Assembly (NCBI GenBank): GCA_030378035.1
Contig: JAUCGI010000027.1
Location: forward strand, 1-41,260
Reading direction: 5' to 3'
DNA length: 41,260 nucleotides
Origin: Desulfobacterales bacterium HSG2
Lineage (GTDB): Bacteria > Desulfobacterota > Desulfobacteria > Desulfobacterales > 4be13
Positions 7,692 to 16,259 of the stretch are shown here, piece after piece (the first letter of the stretch is position 1; the number at the start of each line of letters is the position of its first letter). The position numbers and the translations under genes are program-made. The notes under the pieces were generated by a model, which saw nothing but the letters and a program-made list of their open reading frames with translations, ran no database searches and was not told the DNA's origin.

Positions 7692-8013
7692 ATGGGGAAA
7701 AAAAAATTACGAAATCGAAATTGTTGAAGGTGATGGTTGTGACCATCATTGATTGGGTGAGAAGTTCAAATATCCGGAGGAGATCGGAAACATATGCCTC
7801 TGGCTATTAGACAGCATCAGTTCTATGATTAGAGTTCTCCAATTTGGCGAAACTTTACCATGGAGATATAACGGGACCAAATATCAAAAAAGAATCGATC
7901 CTGATGGAATCACAACAGAATTTATACGTTGTCCTGATCCCACCAATGCTGGTGTTGTTGCAAAAATCACCAGAAGAAAGCTTATTAAACCGAAAGAAAT
8001 TGGATGGTCGTAA
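7692..8013 (+). pseudogene. TIGR04076-family gene with frameshift and in-frame TGA
   Basis: From the ATG at 7692 (AGGA 8 nt upstream) a run of nine A shifts the frame. In the restored frame the product reads YEIEIVEGDGCDHH, a TGA at 7750-7752, then LGEKFKYPEEIG, LWLLDSISSMIRVLQFGETL, PWRYNG and IRCPDPTNAGVVAKITRR. This matches the layout of the TIGR04076 family (early Cys, GE.F, long helix, PW, CPD near the end). The TGA does not fall on a normally conserved Cys, so selenocysteine is unlikely. A start at TTG 7753 would give a shortened protein lacking the first strand. The simplest reading is a decayed gene. Confidence 0.65.
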
Positions 8014-8105
8014 ACGAAGTATGCGTAACGGCATAACAATCGTCGCACCGGATGACGGGCACGTTTTTTTATGCCCCCCTTTAACTTTAAGGAAGGAATG
8101 TTAAA

Positions 8106-8426
8106 ATGAAAACTGATAATTTTATGAGATACATATTCATTTTTATCGTATTTGTCATTGGCTGTGAAAAATTTGCGGAAATGGGTAAGGAAGCGTTTGA
8201 AAAGCATGATCTGATGACACAGGAGATTCGGAAAGCATTGGGAACGGAACCCGAAATTTCATGGAGAGTGCATAATGGAAAAACAATTGTCCACATCCAT
8301 TTTGAAAAACTGCCGAATGAGGAAATAACGGTCGGCGAATTAAAAAAGAAAGTCTGCGATATTGTAAAAAAAGTGATAACCACAGAAATTGACACTCTTC
8401 TCATTTCTGTGGATGGGAAACAATGA
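8106..8426 (+). CDS. Putative small lipoprotein (106 aa)
   Basis: A hydrophobic segment at residues 7-19 ends in the lipobox-like VFVIGC, with C20 as the probable lipidated residue, so the protein is likely exported and anchored. The mature part is charged and helical with a strand-rich middle (ISWRVHNGKTIVHIHFEKL) and no family I recognise. AAGGAATG lies 6-8 nt before the ATG. It has no obvious partner: the flanking genes on both sides are decayed fragments. Confidence 0.65.
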   Translation: MKTDNFMRYIFIFIVFVIGCEKFAEMGKEAFEKHDLMTQEIRKALGTEPEISWRVHNGKTIVHIHFEKLPNEEITVGELKKKVCDIVKKVITTEIDTLLISVDGKQ

Positions 8427-8468
8427 TATCCGCCATACGACAGCCTGCGTCAATATGAGATAATTTTT

Positions 8469-8585
8469 ATGGACGTAAAACCAATCGGAACAGAAAGTGG
8501 CTACAATGCAGCTTTGACTGAAACTGAACAGTTAATGGGAGCCGACGCGCTCATCAATGTTATATGCCCAAATTTGTGTGTGTAA
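8469..8585 (+). pseudogene. HigA-like antitoxin N-terminal fragment (38 codons)
   Basis: The short frame encodes MDVKPIGTESGYNAALTETE and QLMGAD, which resembles the N-terminus of HigA/COG5499 antitoxins (MDI.PIRTE.DY..AL..IE.LMDA). It then loses similarity and stops at 8583-8585, with no helix-turn-helix part. No higB-like toxin gene is seen next to it. It is a remnant and too short to call with certainty. Confidence 0.5.
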
Positions 8586-8603
8586 ATATTACAGGAGATG
8601 AAA

Positions 8604-9146
8604 ATGAAACAAGGATTAGTAATCGTTGATGTCCAAAATGATTATTTCATCGACGGAAAAATGGAATTGGTCGGAATGGGTGAGGCAGCAAAAAATTGCC
8701 AAAAATTGTTAACTCATTTCAGAGAAAAACAGGCTTCGGTTTTCCATGTTCAGCATTTATCGACTAGGGAAGGTGCGACATTTTTTATCCCGGATACATG
8801 GGGGTGTGAAATTCACGAAAGTGTGAAACCAGAAGAAAGTGAACCGTTGATTATCAAGCACTTTCCAAGCTCCTTTCGTGATACGGAATTACACGGAATG
8901 TTGCAAGATACAGGTGTGAACGAATTGGTAATTTGCGGTGCGATGAGTCATATGTGCATTGATACGACAGTTCGTGCAGCGTTTGATTTGGGATACAACT
9001 GCACAGTTATTTCTGACGGCTGTGCCACTCGTGATTTGGAGTTTGACGGTCATCTGGTAAAAGCAGCAGATGTGCATGCCGCTTTTATGGCGGCGCTGAG
9101 TGTTCCGTTTGCCAAAGTACTGAGTACAGAAAATTACTTAAATTAA
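8604..9146 (+). CDS. Isochorismatase-family cysteine hydrolase
   Basis: A 180-aa protein with the alpha/beta fold of the isochorismatase-like hydrolases. The catalytic triad is visible: D9 in IVDVQNDYF, K85 in IIKHFPSSF and C118 in ICGAMSHMCIDTT. Family members hydrolyse small amides or isochorismate (nicotinamidase, ureidoacrylate and similar); the substrate cannot be told from the sequence. The length matches the family. ATG 8604 is preferred over ATG 8598 because AGGAG at 8593-8597 is correctly spaced only for 8604. It stands alone, followed by a family A element. Confidence 0.9.
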   Translation: MKQGLVIVDVQNDYFIDGKMELVGMGEAAKNCQKLLTHFREKQASVFHVQHLSTREGATFFIPDTWGCEIHESVKPEESEPLIIKHFPSSFRDTELHGMLQDTGVNELVICGAMSHMCIDTTVRAAFDLGYNCTVISDGCATRDLEFDGHLVKAADVHAAFMAALSVPFAKVLSTENYLN

Positions 9147-9194
9147 ATTTACAATAACAGGGCACCGGTTCAGTTCAATGGGCTATCAATTTAA

Positions 9195-9471
9195 CTGATT
9201 ATAACGGATTTAGGGAAGGTCCCCCCTTGCACTTGCACTTGCACTTGCACTTATGTTCAAACCCCGGACATTCACTAACGGAGCACACTCAGGCCGGAGT
9301 CCGGGCGTGGTGCGAGTTTAAGTGCAGGTAGCGCAGGTTTAAGTGCAAGTTTAAGCCTAAAATGTTCGCTTCCGAAACAATAATCAGGCATGTGCAAGTT
9401 TAAGTGCAAATTTAAGTAGCAAAGTGCAAGGGCAAGTGCAAGGGAGCCTCCCCTAAATCCGTTATAATCAG
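9195..9471 (+). repeat. Family A hairpin element A2 (277 bp)
   Basis: The left end is CTGATTATAACGGATTTAGG at 9195 (followed by a variant GAAGGTCC) and the right end is GCCTCCCCTAAATCC plus GTTATAATCAG at 9446-9471. The left arm contains CACTTGCACTTGCACTTGCA repeats and the right arm contains AGTGCAAG and AAGTTTAAGTGCAA repeats that complement it. It fills most of the gap between the isochorismatase-like gene and the next, decayed gene. Confidence 0.85.
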
Positions 9472-9562
9472 AATTATTACAAATGTCCCACTTTATGTTA
9501 ATAGCCAAATGCGCCATTCTCCAAATGGAGACAGAAGCAAAAAAGATTAAGAGGAGTATGAT

Positions 9563-10184
9563 ATGGGCAACATAATTATTGAATTGATAAAACGGTATGG
9601 AATATGGGCAATACTGGCCTCATCAGTGGCCGGATCAACGGTTTGGGTTGCCGCTCACTATCAAGCCAAACCCGGTGACAAAGTTTCAGTGATCTGGGTA
9701 TGGTTGAATATACAAAAAGCAAATCACAGACAGAACAAGCTTCAACTGATTTGAAAAAGAACCGGCCTCCAGTCACCAAGACATTAACAGCGAATTTTCA
9801 GTCGTCAGCGGTTACCAAAGTGAAAACAGGTGATATTACTCTCGATCTGCAGGTGTGCAGGCATTCTGGTAAGAATATAATCTGTGATTTTTTAATTACC
9901 AGCACAACAGATACTGAACCCGAAGGATTTATGATTCATGTCAGAGGAGAATGCAAATCTAAAATAATTTATTCCGGAAAAGAATATTATGCAAATCTTG
10001 CGAAACTCGGGGAGAAAAGTCACTGGAAGACAGGCTTTATGCTAATCTTCCAAAGAGAGCCAGCCTCTGTTTTGAGAATATTTCAATAACAGAAAAGCAG
10101 ATAGCACTACTTGAAGTTGAAGGATTTCTTTTACCGGGTACCCGTATTACAGCTTCGTTCCGCGATATACCCTTATCTGAATGA
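9563..10184 (+). pseudogene. Membrane-anchored protein gene with two frameshifts
   Basis: Three frames join into one plausible protein. The first part (from ATG 9563, AGGAG upstream) has an N-terminal membrane helix (GIWAILASSVAGSTVWVAAH) and VSVIW. The second continues from about 9698 as GMVEYTKSKSQTEQAS and runs through a beta-rich region (DITLDLQVCRHSGKNIICDF) to about 10040. The third gives RASLCFENISITEKQIALLE and ends GTRITASFRDIPLSE at 10182-10184. No family is recognised. Two breaks in 620 bp suggest a decayed gene; sequencing errors are possible because the protein quality is good on both sides of each break. Confidence 0.6.
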
Positions 10185-10238
10185 GAAATAATGTGGTACA
10201 TGTTGAGATGAAAAGTACAAATCCGAAGGAAACATAAT

Positions 10239-11600
10239 ATGGACAAAATGATTGATGCCTTTTCAGAGAAAGCAAAGCGTTATTTAAAGTCGGTTGACAG
10301 CAGAAAAGTCTTTCCCGCACCGGAAGATGTTGAAAAAATGAAATTTTTGGATATGCCTCTTCAGGATCATCCTGTCGAACCTTTGGAAGTTATAAACGAA
10401 CTGGACAAATTCGGATCTCCGGCCACCGTGGCAAGCACTGGCAGCAGATATTTCGGTTTTGTCATCGGAGGCGCATCGCCTGCTCCGCTGGCTGCAAATC
10501 TGTTAGCCGGGGTCTGGGATCAGAACGCCGGAATTGAAGCGGCATCGCCTGTTTCCTCATTCATTGAGACGGTTTGCCGAAAATGGCTTACCGATATCCT
10601 GAAACTCCCACCGGAAACAGAAGCAGGATTTGTTACGGGCGCAACCATGGCGAACTTTGCGGGGCTTGCCGCCGCCCGCCATGCGCTGCTTAAAAAAGCA
10701 GGCTGGGACGTGGAAAACGACGGGCTTTTCAATGCTCCGCCAATACAGGTGATTGTCGGAGAGGAGGTGCATGTCAGCGTTCTGAAAGCTCTGAGCATGC
10801 TTGGTCTGGGCAGAAACAAGGTGACAAAAGTTCCTGCTGATGCCCAGGGAAGGATGACAGTGAATCTGATTCCGGAATATTCGGAGCCGACACTTATCTG
10901 CGTTCAGGCAGGAAATGTTAATACAGGCTCGTTTGACCCGATCTCTGAAATTTGTGAAATGGCCTCTTCATCAGATGCATGGGTTCATGCAGACGGTGCT
11001 TTCGGTCTATGGGCTGCTGTGTCTCCGAGATATGCACATCTGTGCGAAGGCATTCACAAAGCGGATTCCTGGGCTACGGATGCACACAAATGGCTGAATG
11101 TCCCCTACGACAGCGGCATCGTTTTTGTGAGAGACAAAGAGCATCTTATCTCATCCATGTCAACTGATGCGGCATACCTGATTTCGGGGGCAAAACGGGA
11201 ACCCTTTCATTATGTCCCTGAACTGTCAAGGCGGGCCCGTGGTGTTGAAATATGGGCGGCATTGCGATCCTTGGGAAAAAAGGGTTTGGCGAGCTTAATT
11301 GAATCGAATTGTGACAATGCATTGTTGTTTGCCAAAAAATTGTCCGCTGCCGGGTATCGGATTCTTAATGATGTTGTATTAAACCAGGTTTTGGTCTCTT
11401 TTGGCGACCCGGAAACCACAAAACGGGTAATTCGGAGAGTTCAGGAGGACGGCACCTGTTGGTGCGGAGGAACAGAATGGCAGGGAAAAACAGCTATGAG
11501 AATCAGCGTGTCATCTTGGAGAACAACGGAAAATGATGTCGAAGAGAGTTCAGATGCCATCATAAGAATTGCTGATGAGGAGAATGGAAAATCCGGTTGA
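10239..11600 (+). CDS. Pyridoxal phosphate-dependent decarboxylase (group II amino acid decarboxylase fold)
   Basis: A 453-aa PLP enzyme of the glutamate/aromatic amino acid decarboxylase family. Visible motifs are FVTGATMANFAGLAAARHAL (131-150), the PLP-stacking His in EEVHVSVLKAL (H178), HADGAFG with D252 contacting the pyridine ring, and SWATDAHKWLNVPYD with K284 as the Schiff-base lysine. Family members release CO2 from an amino acid; the substrate is not evident. The length is normal and all key residues are present. GGAAA precedes the ATG by about 10 nt. The 55-bp gap to the next gene would allow co-transcription, but nothing links their functions. Confidence 0.9.
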   Translation: MDKMIDAFSEKAKRYLKSVDSRKVFPAPEDVEKMKFLDMPLQDHPVEPLEVINELDKFGSPATVASTGSRYFGFVIGGASPAPLAANLLAGVWDQNAGIEAASPVSSFIETVCRKWLTDILKLPPETEAGFVTGATMANFAGLAAARHALLKKAGWDVENDGLFNAPPIQVIVGEEVHVSVLKALSMLGLGRNKVTKVPADAQGRMTVNLIPEYSEPTLICVQAGNVNTGSFDPISEICEMASSSDAWVHADGAFGLWAAVSPRYAHLCEGIHKADSWATDAHKWLNVPYDSGIVFVRDKEHLISSMSTDAAYLISGAKREPFHYVPELSRRARGVEIWAALRSLGKKGLASLIESNCDNALLFAKKLSAAGYRILNDVVLNQVLVSFGDPETTKRVIRRVQEDGTCWCGGTEWQGKTAMRISVSSWRTTENDVEESSDAIIRIADEENGKSG

Positions 11601-11655
11601 CAAAGAATTATATACGCTTTGAAACAGAAACTTTACTTCACAGGAGGTGAACAAA

Positions 11656-12390
11656 ATGTCCATACTGGTTGTGCTTGAAGTTCTTATTCAGATATATTTT
11701 GCTGTTCATGCTGTCAGAACAGGCCGTGAACGCTGGCTCTGGATAATCATTCTTTTACCGGGAATCGGATCTCTGGTTTATTTTTTTGCAGAATATGTTC
11801 CCGATCTTCAGGGAAGTTACAAAGTTCAGAAATTCAGCTCAGGTGTTGGAAACAGACTGAACCCGACCAAACGATTACGCCATCTTGAAGATCAGTTGGA
11901 ACTGGCGCCGAGTGTGAAAAATAAAAAACTGCTTGCAGAGGAATATGTGAATCACGGCATGTTTGACAAAGCAATATCATTATACCGGGATTGTATGCAG
12001 AGTCTGTATGAAAACGATATTTCAATGATCGAAGGGCTGTGCTGTGCATACTATTTTAAAAAGGACCTTTCCAATGCAAAAAAGTATCTAACAAAACTGA
12101 GGGAGCTCAGGCCGGGTGAAAAGAGAGATGAGTTTGATCTGCTATATGCCAGAACTCTTGAAGACACAGGAGAGACTGACGGCGCCCTGAAATCATATTC
12201 TGAAGTAGCAAACTCTTTTTCTGGCGAAGAGGCAAGATGCAGATATGCACTTTTGCTGAAGAAATTGGGAAGAACTGAGGAAGCTGACGAATTGTTCGAT
12301 ATGATTTTAAAGAATGCACGACTTTCTCCGAAATTTTACGTCAAAGCCCAGAAAAAGTGGATAAATATTGCGAAAAATGAAAAGAGATAG
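11656..12390 (+). CDS. Membrane-anchored TPR protein with PLDc_N-like N-terminus
   Basis: A 244-aa protein. Two membrane segments lie at about residues 3-18 and 26-43, with the RERWLWIIILLPGIGSLVYF pattern seen in PLDc_N (cardiolipin synthase N-terminal) domains. Residues 75-240 form three to four degenerate TPR units (NHGMFDKAISLYRDCMQS, DLLYARTLEDTGETDGALKS, ARCRYALLLKKLGRTEEADE). Such proteins act as scaffolds at the inner membrane; no partner is visible. ATG 11656 is chosen because CAGGAGGT at 11641-11648 is ideally spaced; the GTG at 11647 would overlap the ribosome binding site. Confidence 0.8.
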   Translation: MSILVVLEVLIQIYFAVHAVRTGRERWLWIIILLPGIGSLVYFFAEYVPDLQGSYKVQKFSSGVGNRLNPTKRLRHLEDQLELAPSVKNKKLLAEEYVNHGMFDKAISLYRDCMQSLYENDISMIEGLCCAYYFKKDLSNAKKYLTKLRELRPGEKRDEFDLLYARTLEDTGETDGALKSYSEVANSFSGEEARCRYALLLKKLGRTEEADELFDMILKNARLSPKFYVKAQKKWINIAKNEKR

Positions 12391-12450
12391 AAACTGACCC
12401 GGCGTTGCTACAGACATTTTTACATATGTGGTTTTACTGTCTTAGGAACT

Positions 12451-12562
12451 GTGGCCAAATAAAATCCCCCTTTCATGCTCGGATTGGCAAATCCGAGATG
12501 CCTGCCGGATTTGTCAATCCGGCAGGAGCGGGAAGCGGGAAATGGGGAAGTTATTTGGTCAC
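12451..12562 (+). repeat. Nested palindromic element (GTGGCCAAATAA ends)
   Basis: The ends GTGGCCAAATAA (12451-12462) and TTATTTGGTCAC (12551-12562) are complementary at 11 of 12 positions. Inside are two smaller palindromes, CTCGGATTGGCAAATCCGAG and GCCGGATTTGTCAATCCGGC, that resemble the palindrome of the 43-bp array at 41 kb, including the adjoining AGGAGCGGG. It lies between the TPR and metallophosphoesterase genes and may act as a terminator of the former, although no T run follows. Confidence 0.7.
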
Positions 12563-12639
12563 ATACGCTTAGTAGCAGGCCAAGTAGGTTACTCCATCCG
12601 CAGTTTTGTATCTGTTATCTTATCGATATGAATAAATAA

Positions 12640-13491
12640 ATGAAAATTACACGCAGAAAGTTTATCGCCTCAATTGAAAGGCTTTCCGTATTGGCAGGGG
12701 CTGGCAGTGCATACATGCGCTGTCTTGAATCCGACTGGTTTGAAGTGACAGAAAAGTCAGTCAGGATCAACCGCTTTTCAAACCCGCTTAGGATACTCCA
12801 CCTCTCGGATTTTCACGCTTCCGAATGCGTGAGCCTGAAAACTATTGAGAAAGCGATTGATCTGTCTCTTGAGCAGCAGCCTGATGTTGCATGTGTCACA
12901 GGTGATTTCATCACAGGTTGGCTTCAGGATATTCAGGATGTTCCTCAGTATCGCCGCATTCTGCGTAAGTTGGCATCAGCCATCCCCACTTTTGCATGCA
13001 TCGGAAATCATGACGGAGAACGGCCGGCTTTCTCACGCGGGTATAAAGATTTCTCAAAGGTCGGAGAACTGCTCCGGTCAGGCGGTATTCATTTTCTTTC
13101 TAATGAAAAAACCAGAGTGGAGATAAATCACAGGGTGTTTGCCGTGGCAGGACTGGATGATTATCGGTGCGGAGATATGAAACCGGAGTTAGTTCTGAAA
13201 GAAAAGAGAGAAGAGGATATCCCGATTTTTGTCATGTCCCACAACCCGATGTCAAGGTCAGAGTTGATGCCTTATGACTGGGATGTTCTCTTATGCGGTC
13301 ATACTCATGGCGGGCAGTTGGTTGTTCCGATTATCGGATATCGCCCGTTTTTGCCCGCCGGACATAGAAGTTTTCCGGAGGGATTATTGTCATGGGGAAA
13401 TCGGCATATTCATATAACCAGAGGGATAGGGAATTTGCATGGCTTGCGATTCAATTGCCGTCCGGAAATCAGTATGTTAAATGTTGCTTAG
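12640..13491 (+). CDS. Metallophosphoesterase, YkuE-like, with Tat-type N-terminus
   Basis: A 283-aa calcineurin-like phosphoesterase. All metal motifs are visible: D57/H59 in LSDFHAS, D89 in VTGDF, N123/H124 in IGNHD, H201 in MSHNP and H221/H223 in CGHTHGG. The N-terminus MKITRRKFIASIERLSVLAG has a twin-arginine motif (TRRKFI) and a hydrophobic stretch, so Tat export with membrane retention is likely. YkuE-type enzymes act on cell-envelope phosphoesters such as undecaprenyl phosphate or UDP-diacylglucosamine; the substrate is not determined here. The ATG has no clear ribosome binding site; a four-codon-long frame ATGAATAAATAA ends just before it and might allow reinitiation. Confidence 0.88.
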   Translation: MKITRRKFIASIERLSVLAGAGSAYMRCLESDWFEVTEKSVRINRFSNPLRILHLSDFHASECVSLKTIEKAIDLSLEQQPDVACVTGDFITGWLQDIQDVPQYRRILRKLASAIPTFACIGNHDGERPAFSRGYKDFSKVGELLRSGGIHFLSNEKTRVEINHRVFAVAGLDDYRCGDMKPELVLKEKREEDIPIFVMSHNPMSRSELMPYDWDVLLCGHTHGGQLVVPIIGYRPFLPAGHRSFPEGLLSWGNRHIHITRGIGNLHGLRFNCRPEISMLNVA

Positions 13492-13511
13492 AAAAAAAGG
13501 ATTGATTTACC

Positions 13512-14420
13512 ATGACCGAAATTTTTCCAATGAGTTTCAGACTGAAAACCGGCTCAAAAGCGATGCTTGGCTTTATTATCGCTTTTTTGGTGATATTCAT
13601 CATAGCTTGCATCTATGTCCTGATGTATGAAATCGGGGAAATACGAGAAGTCTTTATATTTTCCGGCATTATCATTTTCATGCTTTCTCTGCTCGGCTAT
13701 TTCATCTGGTCGGGATTGTATGAGCCATCGGCCTTAAAGTTTTACGAAGATCATTTAACAGGCGAGTCTGTACTGGGCCAGCCCACGGTGATTTATTACA
13801 CGGATATTGAAACCATTGACAGAACGATCCAGTTCGGGGGAGCATTCAAACTGAAAACGGAAAACAAATCCCTGGAGCTGTCTCCGCATTATAAAAATCA
13901 CGAAAAAATGTACGAGATTCTGGAAAACCGGATAAGGCCGGTGTTTGAAAAAAAATATATGGAAAAATTGGAAAAGGATCATACTTTCATCTGTCAGAAT
14001 GCGGCATTGCCTAAAATTATAATATGGGTTTTAATTCTTGTTTCCGTGGTTCTGGTTTCATTATGTATTTACGAATTGTCGGATAGGAATGAATTCGGAG
14101 AAAGAGTTCTGTGTTATCTGGGACTCGCTCTTTTCGGAGGCGGCGGGCTGTTAATGCTTAAATTTGCCAAGATAATCGATACTCAGTACCTGTTGAACAT
14201 GAACGGATTTGAAGTTAAAAGCAGATTCTCATCCAGGAAATATCAGTGGGAACAATTCACTGATATCGAATACAGGTTTGCGGGGGACGAAAAGGGAAAC
14301 ATTCTCTCGATAATTTTAGAAACGGCTGATCAGGAAAAGATCGGGATTGGCGCAACGATAAATAATTTCGGAATATTCTGCACCATAGCCAAGACAAAAA
14401 TTCGATACGATGAGTTATAA
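13512..14420 (+). CDS. Membrane protein with duplicated 2-TM plus PH-like modules
   Basis: A 302-aa protein of unknown function. It is built from two similar halves. Each has a pair of membrane helices (about residues 18-42 and 47-68; about 167-187 and 197-216) followed by a beta-rich cytosolic segment. In the first half this reads ALKFYEDHLTGES and VIYYTDIETIDRT; in the second, LLNMNGFEVKSRF and YQWEQFTDIEYRF. This strand order is what is expected of bacterial PH-like (bPH) domains, which is an inference. The gene follows the phosphoesterase by 20 bp, so the two are probably co-transcribed, and it is followed within 14 bp by the gluzincin-like gene. No catalytic motif is seen. Confidence 0.75.
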   Translation: MTEIFPMSFRLKTGSKAMLGFIIAFLVIFIIACIYVLMYEIGEIREVFIFSGIIIFMLSLLGYFIWSGLYEPSALKFYEDHLTGESVLGQPTVIYYTDIETIDRTIQFGGAFKLKTENKSLELSPHYKNHEKMYEILENRIRPVFEKKYMEKLEKDHTFICQNAALPKIIIWVLILVSVVLVSLCIYELSDRNEFGERVLCYLGLALFGGGGLLMLKFAKIIDTQYLLNMNGFEVKSRFSSRKYQWEQFTDIEYRFAGDEKGNILSIILETADQEKIGIGATINNFGIFCTIAKTKIRYDEL

Positions 14421-14433
14421 AAAGGACTTTACA

Positions 14434-15036
14434 ATGAAACATTATGCAAGAAAAATAACCCCTCAAGTCAAACTTGGGCAGGTTCAAAGAAAAAACAGGT
14501 GGGATGCTACGCCAAATTATTACAATACGCCTCAGAAATATCCGGTATTTGACAGGGAAAAGGCGGGAAGGGGTTACAGGCACTTAATCAGGAGACAGGA
14601 TTTATTCAAATTTATTGAAATCGTGCCTGAATGGGATGAATTAGCCAATGGCCTGAACGCGGTGGTGCTTTCATCCGCTTATTATGGTCTGTTGGGATGG
14701 CACAATAAGGGCGTTGTCGGAATATGCGCATGGGAGAAAGAAATAGAGTGGCATGACTGTTCAGATGAATTCTATGAAGAGCATGAGGGAATCTTCGGGA
14801 AGCTGAACATACAGTGTTCAAAAAATAAGAGCGGCTATTTCATAGAATTTGATGAAGCTTCTGCCAAAGCATTCCAACTGATTCATATTTTCATTCACGA
14901 ACTCGGGCATCACCACGACCGGATGACCACAAGATCAAAACGGGCTGTGGCGCGTGGTGAGGAATATGCTGAAAATTATGCCAGACGATTTGAGGATGTG
15001 ATAATAGAGGAATACCGGAGAGTATTTAATTTTTAA
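14434..15036 (+). CDS. Putative zinc-binding protein with HExxH gluzincin motif
   Basis: A 200-aa protein with HELGHHHD at residues 155-162, giving zinc ligands H155 and H159 and catalytic E156. A GEEYAENYA motif follows at 175-183, where E177 could be the third ligand as in gluzincin peptidases. A helix, SAKAFQLIHIFI, precedes the motif as expected. There is no signal peptide, so it is probably cytosolic. Homologous proteins are annotated as hypothetical, and proteolytic activity is inferred from the motif alone. ATG 14434 has AAGGAC upstream at the right distance; the ATG at 14410 would overlap the previous gene by 11 bp. Confidence 0.75.
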   Translation: MKHYARKITPQVKLGQVQRKNRWDATPNYYNTPQKYPVFDREKAGRGYRHLIRRQDLFKFIEIVPEWDELANGLNAVVLSSAYYGLLGWHNKGVVGICAWEKEIEWHDCSDEFYEEHEGIFGKLNIQCSKNKSGYFIEFDEASAKAFQLIHIFIHELGHHHDRMTTRSKRAVARGEEYAENYARRFEDVIIEEYRRVFNF

Positions 15037-15050
15037 CATAAAGGACTGAA

Positions 15051-15087
15051 TACAGGATAAGATCAAGATAAGGTTTTTTGTCCTGTA
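15051..15087 (+). other. Small inverted repeat in the leader of the DUF3786-phosphatase gene
   Basis: TACAGGA (15051-15057) and TCCTGTA (15081-15087) are complementary and flank GATCAAGATAAGG and a T run. The hairpin would end the previous transcript or sit in the 5' leader of the next gene. It resembles the GATCAAGAT-type repeat text seen near 38.59 kb. Confidence 0.35.
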
Positions 15088-15108
15088 CTCATCGGAAAGG
15101 AGTAAAAT

Positions 15109-16212
15109 ATGACACATTCAGTCGATGCGGTTTATTTTAAGGAATTAGCTGAACAGAATCCGGCAGATGTTTGCAGCCGGGCGTTATGCAGATACGATGA
15201 TGTGAAAAAGTGCTACACCCTGTCTGTATGGGGTGATGAATACGCCATACATCCTTATGAGCAGACGATTGATCGTATCAGCAGAAATTTTCAGAGTCCT
15301 CATGAGTATTTCTATCTCTTCATCATGCATTATCTCCTGAGATCAGAGGAAACCGAACTCTGCAATGAATGGATATCCGAGAAGGATATTCCGGGCGGTG
15401 CCACATTTTTCCGTGGTCCGCATGAAATCCCGACCAGTCTGATATCTTCACGATACAGCGGTGACATTGAAAATTTCAGAAGAATCTGTGAGCAGCTTGA
15501 TGGTACTCCGCTTGACATGGCGGACGCGGCTTATGTTTTCAGAATAACACCCCGCATTCCGGTGGCTGTTCTGTATTGGGACGGCGATGATGAATTTCCG
15601 GCTGAATCAAAAATATTGTACGACAAGTCTGTTACCGAACATCTGGCTTCGGATATCATATTTGCTCTGGCGGTTGATGTTTGCACAAGAATCGGGACTA
15701 ATGTACCGCTTTATGACTCTTACTGGATAATACCCGACAAACTGCTGGCAGGAGAATATCCGCCACGGAGCATGAAAAAACGCAGAGCCATGTTGCGCTG
15801 CCTGCTTGAAAACGGTGTCACTTTTTTCGTGAATTTTACGGAAGAGGGAGAAAAAAGGCTGAAACCTTATGAAACACTGTTGCATGAGGAGGCCGCCGCT
15901 CTCGGAGTCTCAGCCGAACATCACAGGATTCCGATTCGGGATTTCAAGACAGCGGGGCCGGAAAAAATGCGACAGATTATAAACACCATTGATTCCGGTC
16001 TGGCAAAGGGACACAAGGTTTATATTCACTGCTTCGCAGGTGTCGGACGGACAGGGCTGGCCGCAGGCTGTTATCTGATACAGCAGGGACTGAACGGCGA
16101 CGAAGCTCTGAGCAGACTTGATCATCTGAAACAGGGAACAGGTTATGAAAGAGAAACGATTCCCCGGACTCCCGAACAGAGGCGGATGGTTCAAAACTGG
16201 TCAGCACAGTAA
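15109..16212 (+). CDS. DUF3786 domain fused to a dual-specificity/tyrosine phosphatase
   Basis: A 367-aa two-domain protein. Residues 1-195 match DUF3786, with IPGGATFFRGPHEIP at 94-108, ENFRRICEQLDG at 121-132, DMADAAYVFRITPRIPVAVL near 136-155 and SDIIFAL near 181. DUF3786 is common in anaerobes and of unknown function. Residues 203-365 are a cysteine phosphatase: the P-loop HCFAGVGRTG has C308 and R314, and D278 in PIRDFKT is the likely general acid. The enzyme should dephosphorylate phosphotyrosine, phosphoserine or a phosphoinositide-like group through a phosphocysteine. GGAAAGGAG precedes the ATG. The fusion is continuous with no sign of a frameshift. It is followed 47 bp later by the DUF3795 gene. 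Confidence 0.85.
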   Translation: MTHSVDAVYFKELAEQNPADVCSRALCRYDDVKKCYTLSVWGDEYAIHPYEQTIDRISRNFQSPHEYFYLFIMHYLLRSEETELCNEWISEKDIPGGATFFRGPHEIPTSLISSRYSGDIENFRRICEQLDGTPLDMADAAYVFRITPRIPVAVLYWDGDDEFPAESKILYDKSVTEHLASDIIFALAVDVCTRIGTNVPLYDSYWIIPDKLLAGEYPPRSMKKRRAMLRCLLENGVTFFVNFTEEGEKRLKPYETLLHEEAAALGVSAEHHRIPIRDFKTAGPEKMRQIINTIDSGLAKGHKVYIHCFAGVGRTGLAAGCYLIQQGLNGDEALSRLDHLKQGTGYERETIPRTPEQRRMVQNWSAQ

Positions 16213-16259
16213 GCTGAGTTTGCACTTATGATGTATTTATATCAGGAGGGCTTGGAATT

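Noticed and set aside
7750..7752. Selenocysteine codon in the TIGR04076-like gene
   Set aside because: The TGA does not align with a conserved Cys, no obvious SECIS hairpin follows, and a separate frameshift lies upstream.
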